Shown: positions 7,701 through 9,677 of the stretch, piece after piece
How the letters are laid out: each line of letters starts with the position of its first letter
Numbering within the stretch: position 1 is the stretch's first letter
Assembly: GCA_964618405.1 (NCBI GenBank)
Contig: CAZUAY010000154.1
Coordinates: 1 to 9,677, forward strand
Length of the DNA stretch: 9,677 nucleotides
Reading direction: 5' to 3'
Source of the DNA: JBBQIY01 sp964618405
GTDB lineage: Bacteria; Verrucomicrobiota; Kiritimatiellia; RFP12; UBA3636
Notes under the pieces: generated by a model
What the model was told of the DNA's origin: nothing
Databases searched by the model: none
The model's input: the letters and a program-made list of their open reading frames with translations, nothing else
Position numbers and translations under genes: made by a program

Positions 7701-9202
7701 ACGGAAGCCTGTATATTGCCGATTCCGGAAACAACGTCATTCGCAAAGTAGATGCAGGCGGGATCATCACCACCGTGGCAGGCACGGGTATGACACCAGG
7801 TTATTCCGGTGACGGGGACCCGGCCTCCCAAGCTTTGCTGTATAACCCTTTTAGTCTAAGCGCTAATCGTGACGGTGACCTTTTTATTTCCGATACCGGA
7901 AACTATGTCATCCGTAAAATATTTACGGGAACCCCGGCTACGGCCTATCTGCTTACCGTAGAAAACGGCACGGGCGGCGGAAGCTATGCCGCAGGCATAC
8001 CGGTGAGCATCACGGCAAATCCTCCCGCGCAAGGAAAAATATTTGACAAGTGGATCACCTCGAACGGCGGCAGTTTTGACAATGCCGCCAGCGCAAGTAC
8101 CACGTTCATCATGCCTTCCGGTGCAGTCACCGTCACGGCGACCTATAAGGACGCTCCCGTGGAATCCTATGCGCTGACAGTAAACGGCAGCTATGCGGAG
8201 GCCAGCGGCGCAGGCCAATACGCCCCCGGCGTACAGGTCTCTATCCACGCCGGTAGCAGGAGCAATTACAGCTTTACCGGCTGGACCGCCTCGGATGGAG
8301 TAACCTTTGCAAATGCGGGCAGCGCAACAACCACCTTTACCATGCCCTACAAGGCTGTTGCAGTGACCGCCAACTGGATATATAGCGGCGGCGGTGGCGG
8401 ATCGTATACACCAAACACTTACTCGATTATTGCAATCAGCAATGAGGGTGGTACAATTACGCCGGCAGGTACAACAAATATTGTGAAAAACGGCTGCAAG
8501 ACCTACACGATAACACCTCAAGCGGGATACAAGATTGCTGATGTCCTTGTTGACGGCGTTAGTGTCGGCGTTGTAGCAACCTATACCTTCTCCTCCGTCA
8601 CCACCAACCACAAAATTGAAGCGAAGTTTGCCCATGACTGCCCGAGCGCACCATTTACCGATGTGGATATCACACAGTGGTACCATGAAGGGATTGATTA
8701 TGTCCTGCTTACCGGGCTGTTCAAAGGGACCTCTGCAACGACCTTTGAACCCAATGCCCCAATGACAAGGGCGATGCTGGTCACCGTCCTTCATCGTGTC
8801 GAGGGAGCGCCGACAGCGATCACAGAAAACCCCTTCGCCGATGTGGCTTCCGGAAAGTGGTATACGAACGCCGTTGTCTGGGCAAGTGCAAAGGGTATTG
8901 TCAAAGGTTATGATGCGGAAACATTCGGCCCCGAAGACCTGATAACGCGTGAGCAGATGGCGACCATTTTGTACCGTTATGCCGAGAATAAGGGCTATGA
9001 TGTCAGTGTCGGCGAAAACACCAATATTCTTTCTTTTGAAGATGCGCTCAATATCTCTGAATACGCTATCCCTGCCATCCAATGGGCTTGCGGCGCAGGC
9101 ATTGTGCAAGGAAACGGGGGAAAGCTTGATCCTCAAGGCAACGCCACCCGCGCGCAAGTCGCGGCTATGCTCATGAGATTCATTGAGAACGTAGCAAAAT
9201 AA
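4712..9202 (+). CDS. Giant S-layer-anchored protein: RCC1 and NHL double beta-propeller with three SLH domains
   Basis: A secreted wall protein of 1496 residues. ATG 4712 follows AAAGGAG (4698-4704) by 7 nt. The signal peptide is about 1-30 (KTKI, a hydrophobic core, then VLA before AGD). Order of parts: a bacterial Ig/SwmB-like domain (about 34-131, with LTFNKAM); a putative-Ig He_PIG-like domain (about 136-220, with LPAGLTLNSSTGVLSGTP); seven RCC1 repeats (231-586); an all-beta spacer (587-700); six NHL repeats (703-1070); two divergent InlB B-type repeats (1077-1146, 1152-1223); a Gly-rich linker (SGGGGGS, 1225-1231); another bacterial repeat domain (1236-1307); and three SLH domains (1314-1490) with TRAM, TREQ and TRAQ motifs. 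SLH domains bind pyruvylated secondary wall polysaccharide, so the propellers would be displayed outside the cell. Propellers of these types usually bind ligands or proteins. No catalytic motif is visible, so the role could be adhesion, scaffolding or sensing. Probably co-transcribed with the preceding PAS gene. Confidence 0.93.
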   Translation: MFCKGNKTKILSLLLSLVMVVALAPVTVLAAGDAPILQSAAVTTDGNVELTFNKAMADTGGGAGGFTVVGDFGANKNVKAATLVETDNTKILLTLTTPVRGGEAPRLSYGLGTISAEDGGLLGEIKYFAITNALPHPVLAGAAPAAGTVGTSYEHTFAASGGTGVYSFYHLDPLPAGLTLNSSTGVLSGTPTNAQTYPVRIRVIDINSAHDIKTFTIAINPAVTAPSAPDARIAAGGGHSLYLKEDGTVWAWGGNAQGQLGRGTFDYTYETPKQVIGLAGVKSIAAGHLFSLALKNDGTVWAWGTNGNGQLGRLPAEMSRNHTPVQITGLSGITAISAGYNFCLALETNGDVWAWGGNGKGQLGQPATETISTPAKIAALQDIVAISAGYHNALALRSDGKCWSWGSNYYGELGNGTVDALSANPTPVQITVPDGIEISGICAGHQNAMLFTKTGDVYGWGYNSLGSLGDGTITNRSVPTLTLYSDITGLGGTGAFYVARENDGTVWASGKNDFGSIVIDYSENPVRVIGLENIIYVSKSVGGNHTLALDADGDVWAWGSNTSEQCGVNTVTGEPKKIDPPVKVLFPSATLSSATITITPPAAGEIPQTAEQAQDVTNHSDYTITGLNWNEAMTSEGKFKAGQAYTATVTLTSKNGKAFQSASFTPTVGGSASVGTTTTTGSETGNTVTFTVTYGATASAPLIIITVAGNGEIGYSGDGGLATEATMDRPYGVAVDSAGNLYIADEDRHCIRMVSSSNQTKFGIAMTAGRIYTIAGTGSAGYFGDGGEARSASLNQPRGIAVDSDGNLYIADAKNGRIRMVSASDQTKFGVTMTAGNIYTIAGKGWDTYSGNEGPAINATLLDPSDIALDSHGNLYIADTQNYRIHKVNGTGIITTIVGAAISGNSGDGAPAADAKLNLPYGVETDSDGNLYIADTVNNRVRMVSASNQTRFGITMTAGNIYNIAGKALTANEGYEGDGAPAIAAKLNRPRDIAMVDGSLYIADSGNNVIRKVDAGGIITTVAGTGMTPGYSGDGDPASQALLYNPFSLSANRDGDLFISDTGNYVIRKIFTGTPATAYLLTVENGTGGGSYAAGIPVSITANPPAQGKIFDKWITSNGGSFDNAASASTTFIMPSGAVTVTATYKDAPVESYALTVNGSYAEASGAGQYAPGVQVSIHAGSRSNYSFTGWTASDGVTFANAGSATTTFTMPYKAVAVTANWIYSGGGGGSYTPNTYSIIAISNEGGTITPAGTTNIVKNGCKTYTITPQAGYKIADVLVDGVSVGVVATYTFSSVTTNHKIEAKFAHDCPSAPFTDVDITQWYHEGIDYVLLTGLFKGTSATTFEPNAPMTRAMLVTVLHRVEGAPTAITENPFADVASGKWYTNAVVWASAKGIVKGYDAETFGPEDLITREQMATILYRYAENKGYDVSVGENTNILSFEDALNISEYAIPAIQWACGAGIVQGNGGKLDPQGNATRAQVAAMLMRFIENVAK
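5402..6469 (+). repeat. Seven RCC1 repeats forming one predicted beta-propeller
   Basis: Seven consecutive units of about 50 residues follow the pattern I-x-A-G-x-x-x-x-L-A-L-x-x-D-G-x-V-W-A-W-G-x-N-x-x-G-Q-L-G. They begin near residues 231, 281, 332, 382, 436, 486 and 533. Units 1-5 and 7 keep most of the consensus. Unit 6 (GTGAFYVARENDGTVWASGK) is degenerate and has lost the WGxN and QLG parts. Seven is the number needed for a closed RCC1-type propeller. Confidence 0.88.
6818..7924 (+). repeat. Six NHL repeats forming a second predicted beta-propeller
   Basis: Six units contain I-x-T-I-A-G...Y-S-G-D-G, then P-x-G-I-A-V-D-S-x-G-N-L-Y-I-A-D-x-x-N-x-R-I-R-x-V, across residues 703-1070. Six is the usual number for a closed NHL propeller. 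Blades 1, 2 and 4 are followed by a longer connector (SxSxQTKFGxxMTAGxIYxIAG); blades 3 and 5 have a short one (xGIITTxxG), and blade 6 ends the array. The long-connector DNA occurs as three 74-bp similar segments at 6965-7038, 7166-7239 and 7535-7608, which points to duplication of blades. Confidence 0.88.
7940..8632 (+). repeat. Three bacterial repeat (InlB-type) domains linking propellers to SLH anchor
   Basis: Two units of about 70 residues (1077-1146 and 1152-1223) share YALTV...G..Y..G..VSI.A......F..W....G..F......TTF.MP...V.VTA.Y/W, the divergent InlB B-repeat pattern. After a Gly-rich linker a third, different unit (1236-1307) reads GGTITPAGT...YTITPQAGYKIADVLVDGVSVG...YTFSSVTTNHKIEAKF, common in clostridial surface proteins. 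They probably act as a stalk. Confidence 0.75.
8648..9187 (+). other. Triple SLH cell-wall anchor of the surface protein
   Basis: Three SLH domains of about 55 residues lie at residues 1314-1362, 1374-1428 and 1440-1492. Each has the F-x-D-V...W-Y/A...I-x-W/Y-x-x...G-I/L-x-x-G pattern and a TRAx/TREx motif (TRAM, TREQ, TRAQ). Three tandem SLH units form the trimer-like prong fold that binds secondary cell-wall polysaccharide. The third opens with SFEDALNISEYA and is slightly divergent, as third SLH units often are. Confidence 0.92.
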
Positions 9203-9456
9203 TTAGTACTAAATTCGTAGTAATGGGAACAGCAGTAAGATGCGCTGACAGCCAGACGATTTTCGTTGACATGGAGGACGCGGTCGAGAATGCCTACCGG
9301 GCCCGTTAAAGTGGAATAACAAAAAAGACCAGGCGTGCCAAGCAATTACGCTTGAACATGACTGGTCTCTTTTTGCCCCGCTTGAAGCCGTCACACAAAT
9401 TTTTCATGAATCCCTATGTGAACGCCCCAAATGGTCTCCTTTTTTTATAAATCGTT
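9203..9456. other. Intergenic region between convergent surface-protein and glnA genes
   Basis: It holds the bidirectional terminator given separately. Directly after the surface-protein stop is a 10-bp perfect palindrome, TTAGTACTAA (9203-9212). A 28-codon plus-strand ORF lies at 9223-9309 (starts MGTAVRCADSQTIFVDM, ends AYRAR) with no ribosome site. It may be a remnant or chance and I do not call it a gene. I see nothing else. Confidence 0.6.
9321..9374. terminator. Bidirectional rho-independent terminator
   Basis: GACCAG (9327-9332) pairs with CTGGTC (9362-9367), CGTG (9334-9337) with CATG (9357-9360) using one G-U pair, and CAAGC (9339-9343) with GCTTG (9350-9354), giving a long stem with small bulges and a 6-nt loop. 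A T-rich tract (9368-9374) follows on the plus strand, and an A6 run (9321-9326) gives U6 on the minus strand. It can end both the surface-protein transcript and the convergent glnA transcript. Confidence 0.85.
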
Positions 9457-9677
9457 TTATAGATCGTAATAAAGTTCGAATTCCAGGGGATGGGGAATTT
9501 CACTGACCCGCCGCGCTTCCTTGCGCTTGATCTGGATCCAGGTATCGATAAGGCGCCGGGGAAATACCCCGCCGGCCAGGAGGAAATCCTGATCCTTTTC
9601 CAGTGCGTCTAAAGCTTCATCGAGGGATTTGGGCAGGCTCTTAATTTTGGCCTGTTCTTCCGCGGATAAATTATAAA
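9457..9677 (-). CDS. glnA: Glutamine synthetase, type I, C-terminal fragment (5' part beyond window)
   Basis: The minus strand encodes the last 72 residues of glutamine synthetase, ending at TAA 9457-9459. The visible part begins YNLSAEEQ and continues with SLDEALDALEKDQDFLLAGG, then GVFPRRLIDTWIQIKR and the terminal PHPLEFELYYDL. These match the GS-I C-terminus, including the EALxAL...GGVF block and the PHPxEFxLYY ending. The enzyme makes glutamine from glutamate, ammonia and ATP as a cytoplasmic dodecamer. The first visible Tyr aligns with the residue adenylylated in enteric GS (the LYDLP loop), but whether it is modified here cannot be judged. The active-site regions lie outside the window. 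The gene is convergent with the surface protein and probably unrelated to it. Confidence 0.92.
   Translation of the reverse strand, partial: YNLSAEEQAKIKSLPKSLDEALDALEKDQDFLLAGGVFPRRLIDTWIQIKRKEARRVSEIPHPLEFELYYDL

Noticed and set aside
7856..9157. 433-codon minus-strand ORF antisense to the surface-protein gene
   Set aside because: It lies entirely inside the strongly supported surface-protein frame, is Cys-, Arg- and Gly-rich with no recognisable domain, and has no ribosome site. It is a shadow of biased codon use.
1..9677. CRISPR array or insertion sequence
   Set aside because: No regularly spaced identical repeats with unique spacers, no transposase frame and no terminal inverted repeats. 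The repeats present are protein-coding propeller blades or the degenerate units near 1741-1948.

Overview
The window looks like a stretch of a Gram-positive Firmicutes chromosome, probably class Clostridia. The reasons are AGGAGG-type ribosome binding sites, intermediate GC, a TTG start behind a near-perfect Shine-Dalgarno, a very large secreted protein with three SLH domains, and RCC1, NHL and InlB-type repeats in one polypeptide. The genus cannot be fixed from sequence reading alone.

Layout. (1) Positions 1-1621, minus strand: the N-terminal 540 codons of a phage/plasmid-type primase-helicase (primase-polymerase domain followed by a P4/D5-type SF3 helicase), cut by the window edge. This marks the left side as part of an integrated or decayed mobile element. 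(2) Positions 1622-2433: about 800 bp with no convincing gene. It holds degenerate direct repeats upstream of the primase, a minus-strand terminator, an 11-bp-phased direct repeat, a good extended -10 promoter and a leader of about 220 nt. (3) Positions 2434-9202, plus strand: three genes. The first is a duplicated PAS-AraC/PAS-AraC regulator that ends at its own terminator. The second is a small free-standing PAS-like protein whose sensor domain resembles those of the regulator. The third, 61 bp downstream and probably co-transcribed with it, is a 1496-residue cell-surface protein. It has a signal peptide, two Ig-like domains, a seven-blade RCC1 propeller, a six-blade NHL propeller, InlB-type repeats and three C-terminal SLH domains. 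(4) Positions 9203-9456: an intergenic region with a bidirectional terminator. (5) Positions 9457-9677, minus strand: the C-terminal 72 residues of glutamine synthetase (glnA), convergent with the surface gene.

Working idea (inference): genes 1-3 form a sensory and surface-display module. The same LFPxP-type PAS domain occurs twice fused to AraC DNA-binding domains and once alone next to the surface protein, so the solo PAS protein may share a ligand with, or bind to, the regulator. The double AraC protein carries two complete DNA-binding units in one chain and could act as a covalent pseudo-dimer. The primase and glnA are probably unrelated neighbours.
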